From: Lentisphaeria bacterium | Lineage (GTDB): Bacteria > Verrucomicrobiota > Lentisphaeria > Victivallales > Victivallaceae | Length of the DNA: 64,000 bases | Assembly: GCA_017462015.1 (NCBI GenBank) | Contig: JAFTRX010000071.1 | Location: 1-64,000, forward strand | Direction: 5' to 3' | Shown here: one piece after another, positions 8,812-17,209 of the stretch | Layout: the number at the start of each line of letters is the position of its first letter | Position numbering within the stretch: position 1 is the first letter of the stretch | The notes under the pieces: model-generated | The model's input: the letters and a program-made list of their open reading frames with translations, nothing else | What the model was told of the DNA's origin: nothing | Databases searched by the model: none | Position numbers and translations under genes: made by a program

Positions 8812-9843
8812 ATGAAGGTGCTGGTTGCCATGTCCGGCGGTGTCGACTCTTCGGTTGCCGCATTGCTCATGCAGCGAGCCGGGTACGATGTTGTCGGATT
8901 GAATCTGCTTCTTTCGGAAGGCGCAGAAATTGATGCATCGCTGAAGAGTTGCTGTCAGCAGTTGAATATTCCGCTGATTGTCCGCGATTGTGCAGAAGCT
9001 TTTCATCAGCGGGTACTGGTTGCCAGCGCCCGGGAGTATGCATCCGGCAGGACGCCCAACCCTTGCTGCGACTGCAATGCGGTATTGAAGTTCCGGGAAC
9101 TTTTTGCCGCCGCTGACGAATTGGGCATAGAGCAGGTGGTGACCGGGCATTATGTCAATCTTCGCAAGTGTGACGGCCATGCGGAAATCATTCCGGCGGC
9201 AGACCGCAACAAGGATCAGAGTTATTTTTTGTACCGGCTCCGGCAGGAGGAGTTGCAGCGCTGTTGTTTCCCGTTGGGAACATTGTGCAAAGATGAGGTG
9301 AGGGATATCGCTCAGAAAAACGGCTTGATTTGTGCATCCCGTCCGGACAGTCAGGATGCGTGTTTTCAGATCCCCGGTGAGTGTTGCGGCGATACCTTGA
9401 GCCGGTTGTGCCGGATATGCGGCAAGCGCGGACGTTTTATCTATCAGGGAAAGAGTGTCGGGCGGCACAATGGAGTCCACCGTTACACCATCGGACAGCG
9501 GCAGGGATTGGGGGTCGCGTTGGGAGTTCCGGCGTATGTGAAAAAAATCGATCCGGCAAAGGGTGATATTTTTCTGTGTACCGACCCGAAGGAGCTGCTT
9601 TGTGACTTGTTTTATATTGACAATGTGGTGTGGCAGAGCGGCAAAGTTCCGGACATCGGTACATTGCTGCAGGTGAAAGTGCGCTACCGGAGCCGCAGTG
9701 CCGGGTGCTATTATGCCGGAGATGCCGGTTTCGGTGTGGTCGATTTGAATGAGCCGCAGCGGGCGGTAACCCCGGGGCAGGCGGCGGTGTTTTACGATGC
9801 TGACGGAGTGTTGCTCGGCGGCGGCGTTATTTCGTTGCTCTGA
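8812..9843 (+). CDS. mnmA: tRNA-specific 2-thiouridylase MnmA
   Basis: 343 residues, close to the usual 350-370. MnmA activates U34 of Lys, Glu and Gln tRNAs with ATP and replaces O2 by sulfur. The PP-loop SGGVDSS is at residues 8-14. The two catalytic cysteines are seen as C88 (NPCCDCN context) and C184 (DSQDACF). The C-terminal part has the RYTIGQRQGLG phrase and the beta-barrel domain. It follows the GT-C gene by 3 bases and is last in the tad operon, a housekeeping gene riding on an envelope operon. Its final 52 bases overlap the convergent queH gene. Confidence 0.95.
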   Translation: MKVLVAMSGGVDSSVAALLMQRAGYDVVGLNLLLSEGAEIDASLKSCCQQLNIPLIVRDCAEAFHQRVLVASAREYASGRTPNPCCDCNAVLKFRELFAAADELGIEQVVTGHYVNLRKCDGHAEIIPAADRNKDQSYFLYRLRQEELQRCCFPLGTLCKDEVRDIAQKNGLICASRPDSQDACFQIPGECCGDTLSRLCRICGKRGRFIYQGKSVGRHNGVHRYTIGQRQGLGVALGVPAYVKKIDPAKGDIFLCTDPKELLCDLFYIDNVVWQSGKVPDIGTLLQVKVRYRSRSAGCYYAGDAGFGVVDLNEPQRAVTPGQAAVFYDADGVLLGGGVISLL

Positions 9844-10373
9844 ACGGGAAGTGAATATTCACAGCCGCAGTAGTTCTGCCGGTAAAACTCCAATTCTCTG
9901 GCGCGGCGGGTCCCGTTGAGATAACCGTTTTGTTTTTTGAAATCCAGCGGAATAAAGTTGTTATATGTTGAGGCAGTTGCAAAGATGATTTTACTGGACT
10001 TGCGCGGGCTGACCGTCAGCGTTGTGGCAAAGTAAAGTCCCAGAGCAGCGGCGCGGACAGCGGTGCGGGATAAAGAGTAATCAAAACAGCGGCGGCAGCG
10101 GTCACCGCCCTCCGGACATGATTCATAGCCGCAGGTGTATTTCTTCCATTGAGAGTGGTCGTAGGGATCGACTTCAACAGGTATGCCGTAAAGCTCTCCC
10201 AGTTGCAGAACATAGTGCAAACGGAGGTCAAATTCCGCTTGGGTGTTGAGATTGCTGTTGGAGAAAAAGAGTTTGGCGATGGCAATATTGTTTTGCTCCA
10301 GAAAAGGGTGTTCCATGCATCCGGCGCCGCAAGGCGCACAGCATATATGCAGTAAAAGAAGTTTTTTTTCCAT
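9792..10373 (-). CDS. queH: Epoxyqueuosine reductase QueH (DUF208)
   Basis: 193 residues from the chosen ATG. QueH reduces epoxyqueuosine to queuosine at tRNA position 34 and is unrelated to QueG. Seen: an N-terminal LLLHICCAPCG motif with paired cysteines, a central CGYESCPEGGDRCRRC cluster, and a late YCGCEYS phrase; these match the Fe-S and second metal ligands of the family. The start at 10373 (MEKKLLL) is preferred to one nine codons upstream because it begins directly at the conserved strand. A strong promoter lies at 10416-10444. Tail-to-tail overlap with mnmA is 52 bases. Confidence 0.92.
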   Translation of the reverse strand: MEKKLLLLHICCAPCGAGCMEHPFLEQNNIAIAKLFFSNSNLNTQAEFDLRLHYVLQLGELYGIPVEVDPYDHSQWKKYTCGYESCPEGGDRCRRCFDYSLSRTAVRAAALGLYFATTLTVSPRKSSKIIFATASTYNNFIPLDFKKQNGYLNGTRRARELEFYRQNYCGCEYSLPVQSNEITPPPSNTPSAS

Positions 10374-10415
10374 AGATGTTCCTGTTGTCCTGAAAAACAA
10401 GTGTGACGTGCAGAT

Positions 10416-10444
10416 AAGATACCATTTTTTTCTGTTTTTGTCAA
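10416..10444 (-). promoter_or_regulatory. Sigma70-type promoter of queH
   Basis: On the minus strand, a perfect TTGACA (10439-10444), a 17-base spacer and TATCTT (10416-10421) lie 43 bases ahead of the ATG at 10373. Confidence 0.72.
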
Positions 10445-10478
10445 AGTATACAGGGGAAATAGTTTGAAAAAATTTTTT

Positions 10479-10508
10479 TTGAGACTATTTTATTAAACGA
10501 TCCATAAT
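10479..10508 (+). promoter_or_regulatory. Possible promoter of the MarR-DUF177 operon
   Basis: TTGAGA (10479-10484) is followed after 18 bases by CATAAT (10503-10508), 11 bases before the ATG at 10519. An alternative TTGAAA/TATTTT pair lies a little upstream. The -10 is so close to the coding start that the leader would be almost absent, so this is a weak call. Confidence 0.35.
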
Positions 10509-10518
10509 TATAAGGGAG

Positions 10519-10992
10519 ATGAGGAATAATATGGAAGAAAAATTTCTGACGGATCTGATGGGAGTCGGAGACTGGATCCGGGATTTGTGTGTGGCTCGTT
10601 TGCCCCGGAAAATGGCCGGTTTTACCAGCAGTCAACTGCGGATGATAAAGTGTATTTATGAGCTGACCCGTCACCAGCGGGAGGGTATCCAGTTGAAAAC
10701 ACTTGCCCGGGTTCTGGCGATCACCCCGGCTGCGACGTCGGAGATGGTGGAGAATCTGGTTCGCCGCGGGGCGTTGGAGCGGAGGGTGGATACCCGCGAC
10801 CGGCGGGCAATGGCGTTGCGTTTAACTTCGGAGCTGGAAGAACATTTTATCCAGTCGGAAAAGTATGTGGACGCTCTTATTGAAAAGTTTTTTTCCAGCT
10901 GTGAGCCGGAGGAGCGGCATGTCGCGGCGGATGTTGTGTTCAAACTCAATGCGTTTTTGAGAGCAATTGATTTGCAAGAGGGTACAAAATGA
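10519..10992 (+). CDS. MarR-family winged-helix transcriptional regulator
   Basis: 157 residues with a MarR/HTH arrangement: a helical N-terminus for dimerisation, a winged-helix DNA-binding domain at about 45-105 (recognition region around ATSEMVENLVRRGALERR, then the DTRDRRAMALRLT wing), and C-terminal dimerisation helices. A good GGGAGATGAGG site precedes the ATG at 10519. The gene overlaps the DUF177 gene by 4 bases (ATGA). Its ligand and target are not evident; by position it may control its own operon or the convergent pflX/DUF2079 operon. Confidence 0.8.
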   Translation: MRNNMEEKFLTDLMGVGDWIRDLCVARLPRKMAGFTSSQLRMIKCIYELTRHQREGIQLKTLARVLAITPAATSEMVENLVRRGALERRVDTRDRRAMALRLTSELEEHFIQSEKYVDALIEKFFSSCEPEERHVAADVVFKLNAFLRAIDLQEGTK

Positions 10993-11456
10993 TAATATTT
11001 TCTGTTTCTGCGTTGGATAAGTCACCGGTAACTTTGACCGGATATGAAGATGTGGAATTTTTTGAACTTGGAGAAGATGATCCGCTTCGTGTTTGTGAGA
11101 AGCTGAATTATTCTCTTACTGCGGCGAAAGTTTCCGGAGGTGTGCTGGTTTCCGGCAGCTGCACCACGGCGGTGTGCGGCATTTGCGGACGTTGTCTGGA
11201 GGATGTCACATCCCCGGTGGAAGCTGATATCGAACTCTTTTTTGAGGTCGGAGAAAATCAGGAGGAACTTGATGTCAGCGAAGATATCCGGGAAGAGGTA
11301 GTGCTGGCGTTCCCGATGAATTTGCTGTGCAGCAGCGAGTGCGCCGGATTGTGCCGCAACTGCGGCGCCAATCTGAACCGCAATGAGTGCGTGTGCGGTA
11401 AATCCGGCGCATCCGGAGATTTCCGCTGGGGCGCATTGGATGATCTTAAGCTGTAA
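10989..11456 (+). CDS. DUF177 (YceD-like) protein
   Basis: 155 residues fitting the YceD/DUF177 family. Its middle has a CGICGRCLEDV motif, an acidic stretch (FEVGENQEELDVSEDIREEV) typical of the family, and a C-terminal CxxxCxGLCRNCGANLN zinc-like cluster. In most bacteria this gene sits beside rpmF (ribosomal protein L32) and is linked to 23S rRNA accumulation. Here there is no rpmF or plsX. Instead it is coupled to a MarR gene upstream and ends 2 bases from the convergent pflX stop. Confidence 0.8.
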   Translation: MIIFSVSALDKSPVTLTGYEDVEFFELGEDDPLRVCEKLNYSLTAAKVSGGVLVSGSCTTAVCGICGRCLEDVTSPVEADIELFFEVGENQEELDVSEDIREEVVLAFPMNLLCSSECAGLCRNCGANLNRNECVCGKSGASGDFRWGALDDLKL

Positions 11457-11458
11457 GT

Positions 11459-12343
11459 TCAAACGCCGCTGTTGTCAAAATCCGGGATATATTGTTTTGA
11501 GGCGGATTCTTTATCCTGAACATAACCATCTTCGATATTGGATGCAAAGAGATGATCTTCAACGATCTTGTATTCTTCGTCGGTAATGGGACGGTTGAGT
11601 TCCGGAAATTTCTCATTTGAGACGATTCCGCATGGCGTATATTGCCGCATCAAACCAAAGAGAATGTCGCCCGGAGAAAAGTGCGAACTGATATGATCGA
11701 TCACCCGCAGACTGTTTTCTACCTGTCCGGGCAGGATGAGGTGACGGACGATGACACCGCGTTTCAACATTCCGTCGCTGTCGAATTCAAACTTTCCGGT
11801 TTGGCGGAACATCTCATCAATGGCACTGCATGCGCGTTCAAAATAGTCAGGTGCAGCGCTGTATTTCATGGCAATGGCATTGTCGGCATACTTCAGATCC
11901 GGCAGATATATCTGGACTTTTCCTTCGAGCTGTTTCAGATTTTCCACGTTTTCGTAACCGTTTGAGTTCCAGACCACGGGAACGGGGAGGGGGGCAGATA
12001 AACTTTCACATATTTGCTTGAGATAATGTGTGGGTGTTACCAGATTGATGTTGTGCGCGCCCTGAGCGATCAACTCCTGATATATTTCCTGCAAACGGGC
12101 GACGGAGACCGCTTTGCCGCTGCCGCCGGTGCTGATGGAATAATTCTGGCAAAAAACACAGCGCAGATTGCATCCGGAAAAGAATACGGTTCCCGAACCG
12201 CGTTCGCCGCTGATGACCGGTTCTTCCCACATGTGCAATCCGGCGCGGGCGATACGGATTTCATCGCTCATGCCGCAATATCCCGGCATACGGCTGCGGT
12301 CAATATTGCATTGCCGCGGACAAAGATCACATACTGTTTTCAT
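11459..12343 (-). CDS. PflX-like radical SAM protein (COG1313)
   Basis: 294 residues. It starts with a four-cysteine knuckle (CDLCPRQC then GYCG), then the radical SAM motif CNLRCVFC that binds the 4Fe-4S cluster and SAM, followed by the NINLVTPTHY and VRHLILPG phrases that define the PflX group. These are related to pyruvate-formate-lyase activases, but the substrate is unknown. The ATG at 12343 overlaps the DUF2079 stop as ATGA, which favours it over a start nine codons upstream. Last gene of the cstA-lptF operon. The enzyme should need anoxic conditions. Confidence 0.85.
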   Translation of the reverse strand: MKTVCDLCPRQCNIDRSRMPGYCGMSDEIRIARAGLHMWEEPVISGERGSGTVFFSGCNLRCVFCQNYSISTGGSGKAVSVARLQEIYQELIAQGAHNINLVTPTHYLKQICESLSAPLPVPVVWNSNGYENVENLKQLEGKVQIYLPDLKYADNAIAMKYSAAPDYFERACSAIDEMFRQTGKFEFDSDGMLKRGVIVRHLILPGQVENSLRVIDHISSHFSPGDILFGLMRQYTPCGIVSNEKFPELNRPITDEEYKIVEDHLFASNIEDGYVQDKESASKQYIPDFDNSGV

Positions 12344-14481
12344 TTTAACACAACGATATCCACTTTGCATTGTTTTGGCTGACCGTCCAGCTTGATTTCA
12401 AACATATAATAGTCTCCGCGCCGGGAAAGATATGCCGGGTGTGCCCCATCCCCGAAGCTGGTGAAAAAATTGACTTTATCTCCGTTCTGATAGCATATTT
12501 CAGTAGAAAATCCAATGTCAAAGGAGACACTTTTTTTCAAACGTGCCCCGATAAGCAGGGTGTGACCGGGGGTGAATGTCCCGCGAAGTGAAACTGTTTT
12601 GCCGGATGCCGGTATGGAAAAACCAAACTTCTCCCAATCAGCATCGCTGCATGAGCGTACTGTTTGCACTCTTTCCGGCTGTTTTTTACCGGGGGTGTTT
12701 TTGAAGAGTTGCAGCAAACGCTCGTCCAGATACTCCTGATGAAGCAGTTGCCATTCCGGAGATGTCAACAGTTCTTTTCTGAGACGCGATTCCCTGCCGG
12801 AGTTGAAACTTTCTATGAAGACGTATTCTTTCAACGGTTCGTCCGGGTTGCCGAAATCATCGCACAAATAGATATCGTTGCGGCCAACCAGTTGAGCTGC
12901 GATCCTGGCTCCGGCTGAAACTTCAGCCCTCTCCGGAAGGTGTCGGACAAAATTTTTCATAACATTGTCCGCGCGGCTCCACTGCAGCATACGGCTGTCA
13001 CTCGCCGGGAAACCGGGGATCTGGGTGAAGCACCAGCAGCTTAATACAGAGGCACCGAGCATTGCTCCGGTGATCGCATTGCAATATTTTCTGGTCTTTT
13101 TATTCCGGCGGATAGCGAATAATCCTTCCAGTGCCGCGATTATCAGTACGATGTACGGTGTCATCTGATAGTGGCGCAGCAGATTTTGTGAATCTATACG
13201 ATTATCTAACGATACCATTATCAAATCAGGCAGCATGGGCAATAGCAACAATGGCTTTTTCCATATTGCCCAGATGAACGGAAGCAGCAATGAAATCCAA
13301 AAATACCAATTTCCGGTTTTGAACAATCCACCCCAGAATACTTCCGGTTTTTCAATGGGAGACAACACGATTTCCCGGATGGAGTTACCCAGATGCGGAA
13401 ACCAGACAACATGGTCGTAGGTGGATTTGCCACTCAAATACGGCATGAAAAATTTAAGCAAAAACCATAACATAAAAATTGATACCGCCAACAGAATAAG
13501 ACCATCCCGAAAACGCTTCTGCGTCAGAAGCACGACCGCATACCCAGCCCACATGAATCCCACAGTTTCCCGGGTGCAGAATGTGAACAACACCAGGACC
13601 GCTGCCCAATTCCGGTGTCCGTTGCGGTAGCAGTACCATGCCCCCAGGGTGGCAGGAAGCAGCAGAAATACTTCATGAAAACCATCCAGCATCGGCAGCA
13701 GCAAATTGCACGTTATCGGCAATGTTATAAACCATATTGCCAAAATGATGGCACTGCTGTTTGAAAAACGGTTTTTGCGTGCCGCTGTTGAACAGAATAA
13801 TGCTCCGGAGGCAAGAGAAAGTGTTCCCGTTAATAAAAAGAGTTTCGGCGATTGCAGCATCACAACCGGGAGTAATATAAGCAAAGACAGACAAAAACGT
13901 GAACTCAAGTAACACCCTTGCACCAGATTCAAGTGAAAAAATCTGCCATCAAGCGTGTTGTTCAACGCTTCATAAAAGTGTCCCCAATCCAGCCATTGCA
14001 TTATCATCTTGTCCAGAACGTAACATTGCATATACCAACCGCCGGCAGCTGCCAGTAACGCGGTTGTCCACACCACTATCCGCCGTTGCTGTTCCGTCGG
14101 ATGCCAATGGTAATTTTTATGGAAAAAAAACAGCATGCCGCAACTTGCGGCACCGCCGGTTATTATGAGCAGCAATCCGGAAAAGTCCGGTCGGATGAAC
14201 CAGAATGGAACCCAAAAAAGGAGAGGCGCTTGACACTTGAGCAACGGCTTTAGTTCTGTTCCTTGCGGAAAGTCTGTTTGCAACAACCGGCGCGCGAAAA
14301 AAGTCAGCAGTGCCATCACCAGAATACCTGTTGATATCGTCTGCCAGGAGAGCGCATTATGCACTACGGTTTTATAACGCATGTCAACAGCGTTGACAGC
14401 GGCAAGACGGGCGACCGCACCGGCGCCGGTCAATATTGATGTAAAAAAAGGAATTCCCTGCAGAAGTGTTGATGATTTCAT
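12340..14481 (-). CDS. DUF2079-like polytopic membrane protein
   Basis: 713 residues with about 12-13 hydrophobic helices and a C-terminal soluble part of about 150 residues. The order of motifs (HFYEALNNTLDG, then GFHEVFLLLPA, then LLRHYQMTPYIVL) fits DUF2079, a GT-C-like family of predicted polyprenyl-sugar-dependent transferases. The ATG at 14481 is chosen because it overlaps the upstream stop (ATGA); a longer open frame continues for 57 more codons within the upstream gene and is unlikely. Donor and acceptor are unknown. Confidence 0.72.
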   Translation of the reverse strand: MKSSTLLQGIPFFTSILTGAGAVARLAAVNAVDMRYKTVVHNALSWQTISTGILVMALLTFFARRLLQTDFPQGTELKPLLKCQAPLLFWVPFWFIRPDFSGLLLIITGGAASCGMLFFFHKNYHWHPTEQQRRIVVWTTALLAAAGGWYMQCYVLDKMIMQWLDWGHFYEALNNTLDGRFFHLNLVQGCYLSSRFCLSLLILLPVVMLQSPKLFLLTGTLSLASGALFCSTAARKNRFSNSSAIILAIWFITLPITCNLLLPMLDGFHEVFLLLPATLGAWYCYRNGHRNWAAVLVLFTFCTRETVGFMWAGYAVVLLTQKRFRDGLILLAVSIFMLWFLLKFFMPYLSGKSTYDHVVWFPHLGNSIREIVLSPIEKPEVFWGGLFKTGNWYFWISLLLPFIWAIWKKPLLLLPMLPDLIMVSLDNRIDSQNLLRHYQMTPYIVLIIAALEGLFAIRRNKKTRKYCNAITGAMLGASVLSCWCFTQIPGFPASDSRMLQWSRADNVMKNFVRHLPERAEVSAGARIAAQLVGRNDIYLCDDFGNPDEPLKEYVFIESFNSGRESRLRKELLTSPEWQLLHQEYLDERLLQLFKNTPGKKQPERVQTVRSCSDADWEKFGFSIPASGKTVSLRGTFTPGHTLLIGARLKKSVSFDIGFSTEICYQNGDKVNFFTSFGDGAHPAYLSRRGDYYMFEIKLDGQPKQCKVDIVVLK

Positions 14482-15041
14482 CGTGAGCAGATGATTCCGG
14501 TTATTATGGTGAAAAGATAGATGGCAGCGACCACCAGTGCTGCCCAGCCCATGAGGTTTGCATATAACGGTTTGCGCGCGGCAAGGCGGAAGCTGTCCCG
14601 CAATGCACACGGCTTGCCCGAGCCCCATATCCCGCCGAAACCGGATATCCACGCAACAATTGTTATCACTGCCGCGCCGGGAAGCTGACAGTCGTAGGCA
14701 TAATGGATGATATCGTAGGAGAGTATGATCACCGCTCCGGAGATTGCCCGCGCAGTAAAAAAATCAATATAAAAATATGACAGCACCGGTATTGTTATTG
14801 CCAATGCCCACAACACCACCGGATTCTGCAATATGCCCGGAGCCACGATTTGTGCATGCGGAACACACGCCGCCAGCGCGGGCAGGGCGATGAGCAGACC
14901 GATAATCCGGTTGCGGGTCAACTTTTCCAGTTTGGCAATATTTTTTTCAGAGGCGGAAAAATGCGCCGCCGCCAGAAAAACAAAGATTCCGCCACCGCAA
15001 ACCATCTCAAAAATAAAACGGCAGTATTCCATAAACTTCAT
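14478..15041 (-). CDS. Uncharacterised polytopic membrane protein
   Basis: 187 residues with about 5 hydrophobic segments (about 10-27, 45-65, 75-95, 98-115 and 160-182) and a short cytoplasmic loop. I do not recognise a family. It overlaps the DUF2079 gene by 4 bases and starts 4 bases after tatD ends, so it is a member of the same operon. It might assist the DUF2079 protein, since they are translationally coupled. It has no cysteine pairs, catalytic-looking motif or signal peptide. Confidence 0.6.
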   Translation of the reverse strand: MKFMEYCRFIFEMVCGGGIFVFLAAAHFSASEKNIAKLEKLTRNRIIGLLIALPALAACVPHAQIVAPGILQNPVVLWALAITIPVLSYFYIDFFTARAISGAVIILSYDIIHYAYDCQLPGAAVITIVAWISGFGGIWGSGKPCALRDSFRLAARKPLYANLMGWAALVVAAIYLFTIITGIICSR

Positions 15042-15045
15042 TATA

Positions 15046-15879
15046 TTATCCCTTCAAATGTGAAAGATAAAAGCGTTCCGCGTTTTCTGTCGTTACGCGA
15101 CACAACTCTTTTAGACTCATATCCCGTTCTACCGCCAGCGCCTGTGCCGCAAGCGGAAGCAGCCCCGGAGTGTTCTCTTTGCCCCGGAACGGAACCGGTG
15201 CAAGGTATGGGGAATCGGTTTCCAGTATCAATTTTTCAAGCGGAACCCGCTTCAGCATGGCGCGGATATTCTCCGCCCGCTTGAAGGTCACCATACCGGT
15301 GACACCAATCATGGCTCCAAGTTCCAGAAAACGGTCGATTTTGTCTTCCGGAATCGTGCAGCAATGGATGACAAATCTGCCGCCGGCAGCGGCAAAGGCG
15401 GTCAAGCGTTCCAGCGCATCACATCCAGCATCAAAGGAATCTTCTTTGTCGCGGATATGAAGCATTGCCGGAAGGTTCCACTTCAATGCCAGTTCCAGAA
15501 ACTCATCAAAAACCTGCCGCTGTTCCCGGATCGGCGACTCTTCGTAAAAGTAATCCAGTCCGATTTCACCGATCGCAACCAGATTTTTTTCTCCGCGGAA
15601 AATAGAAAAATCTTCCCGTTTTTGCAAATATTCCGCCGCCTGATGCGGATGGACTCCGCAGGAAAAATATGCATTCTCCCGGCTTTGGGCATATTCCATC
15701 GCCCGGCGGCTGTCGGAAAAATCTCCGCCTGCCGCCAATCGGGATATTTCAACTGCAGTATTGCCCAGCGCCAGTTTTTCCATTGCCAAACTCAAATGCT
15801 CATGCATAGCTTTGTCGAAATCGGCAAAGCTGCTTTCGTTTTCCGCCGGCAGATGAAAATGTGTATCAAATATTTTCAC
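15046..15879 (-). CDS. TatD-family metal-dependent hydrolase
   Basis: 277 residues from a GTG start. TatD proteins are two-metal TIM-barrel hydrolases with DNase activity. Seen in order: the DTHFHL metal motif at the N-terminus, GEIGLDYF with its glutamate ligand, MLHIRDK, FVIHCC and the ETDSPYL aspartate. The GTG at 15879 sits 8 bases after an AAGGAG site and 11 bases after the lptF stop; an ATG further upstream would lie inside lptF. Also plausible as a 3'-5' exonuclease in stress repair. Confidence 0.88.
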   Translation of the reverse strand: MKIFDTHFHLPAENESSFADFDKAMHEHLSLAMEKLALGNTAVEISRLAAGGDFSDSRRAMEYAQSRENAYFSCGVHPHQAAEYLQKREDFSIFRGEKNLVAIGEIGLDYFYEESPIREQRQVFDEFLELALKWNLPAMLHIRDKEDSFDAGCDALERLTAFAAAGGRFVIHCCTIPEDKIDRFLELGAMIGVTGMVTFKRAENIRAMLKRVPLEKLILETDSPYLAPVPFRGKENTPGLLPLAAQALAVERDMSLKELCRVTTENAERFYLSHLKG

Positions 15880-15890
15880 CGCAAAACTCC

Positions 15891-17204
15891 TTAATTCCGG
15901 TCCGCGAGCAATCGCCACGCCCCGGCGGCGATAAACGCGATCGTCGGCGCCAGTCCGGCAAAGACCGGGTTGACACTTCCGGCTTTGCCCAACATCAGAA
16001 ATATCTGCGCAACGATAATGTAAATAACAATCAATATGATGGCTGATATTATCGCCAGCATACTGCCGGTTCGCTCATTCTTTGCCGCCAGCGGTATTCC
16101 GAGGAATACTGCCAGAAAACTTGCCCACGGGAACGCGATACGGTAGAAAAATACCGTTTCATAGATACAGCGCGCCCGGTGCGGCATGTTGGGATTCCGT
16201 TTAAGGACACTCCAGATGACCGGTGTCGAAAGATCATCTTTTTCCTTTATGGCATTGATGATATCCTGCGGACTTTCCGGGATGCTTTTTTCTGAAAACA
16301 CCAGATTCTCAAAGTTTATCTCATCGTGCATGGCTGTTGTGCCGCTGCTTGCTTTAAAGCGGGTTTCATCGTTGTTGTCATAACTGAGGAAACTGCCGTT
16401 TTTGAAAATCCATGTGTTTTTTTTGTAATCGTAAGTTGCACGTTTGACAAAAAAGTCGATTTTTCTGCCATTCATCAGTTTACTCAACTGTTCACTCTGC
16501 TGTTTCAACGGGAGTTTCTGCAGTTCGCTGAAACGTTTCTCCCCGATAATTGCTTTCAGATTACGGGCATATTTTTCACTGCCGACAGTTCCGGTAAGCT
16601 GGCGGAACATATCGTCGTTCCACGTTGTTTTCAACGTGATGTTTTCATAGTCATTGCCTCCGGCAAAGAGCTGGAAAAGCCAGCGCCGCTTGCCGTCATC
16701 ACTGCGGAAGGTGAGAAGAGAGTGGCTGTAACGGCGTTTATCGGCAATTTCATCATAGAGCCGTTCCGCTTTGGTACTGGTTTCCGGAACCAGTTTTTCG
16801 TTAAAGTAAATATTCACTCCGCTTACCAGCAATCCCACAAATAATATCGCCCATCCGCAACGGAAGAGTGACAAGCCGCTGGCGCGCATTGCTGTGACTT
16901 CAAGGTTTTTTCCGAATGTCGCCATCGTCCACATACATCCCAACAGCATGGATATCGGCAGGATGAAGCGGATGTTGCCCGGTGTTTTGTAAACCAGATA
17001 GGTCAGAATGTCGCGCCAATCAGCTTTGGCATCGAAGAAGTCAGCGATATCCCGGTAAACATCGCTCAGCACGAAGAGTATGACAAATACCAACAGCAAA
17101 ATGCTGTACTTTATCATAAATTCTTTGAAAATATATCCGTCAAGTTTCCACAACGGAAACCAGCGGCGGCGGATCTTTGGTTCAGCTGAGCTTGTGTTTT
17201 TCAT
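15891..17204 (-). CDS. LptF/LptG-family permease
   Basis: 437 residues. The fold is visible: two membrane helices near the N-terminus (about 33-52 and 78-96), another near 113-130, a large periplasmic jelly-roll domain (about 135-330) and three C-terminal helices (about 353-432). LptF/G partners with LptB2 to lift LPS out of the inner membrane. One copy is present here; a second gene (lptG) and lptB are not in the window. It follows cstA by 5 bases. Supports a Gram-negative, LPS-bearing envelope. Confidence 0.87.
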   Translation of the reverse strand: MKNTSSAEPKIRRRWFPLWKLDGYIFKEFMIKYSILLLVFVILFVLSDVYRDIADFFDAKADWRDILTYLVYKTPGNIRFILPISMLLGCMWTMATFGKNLEVTAMRASGLSLFRCGWAILFVGLLVSGVNIYFNEKLVPETSTKAERLYDEIADKRRYSHSLLTFRSDDGKRRWLFQLFAGGNDYENITLKTTWNDDMFRQLTGTVGSEKYARNLKAIIGEKRFSELQKLPLKQQSEQLSKLMNGRKIDFFVKRATYDYKKNTWIFKNGSFLSYDNNDETRFKASSGTTAMHDEINFENLVFSEKSIPESPQDIINAIKEKDDLSTPVIWSVLKRNPNMPHRARCIYETVFFYRIAFPWASFLAVFLGIPLAAKNERTGSMLAIISAIILIVIYIIVAQIFLMLGKAGSVNPVFAGLAPTIAFIAAGAWRLLADRN

Positions 17205-17209
17205 CGTTA

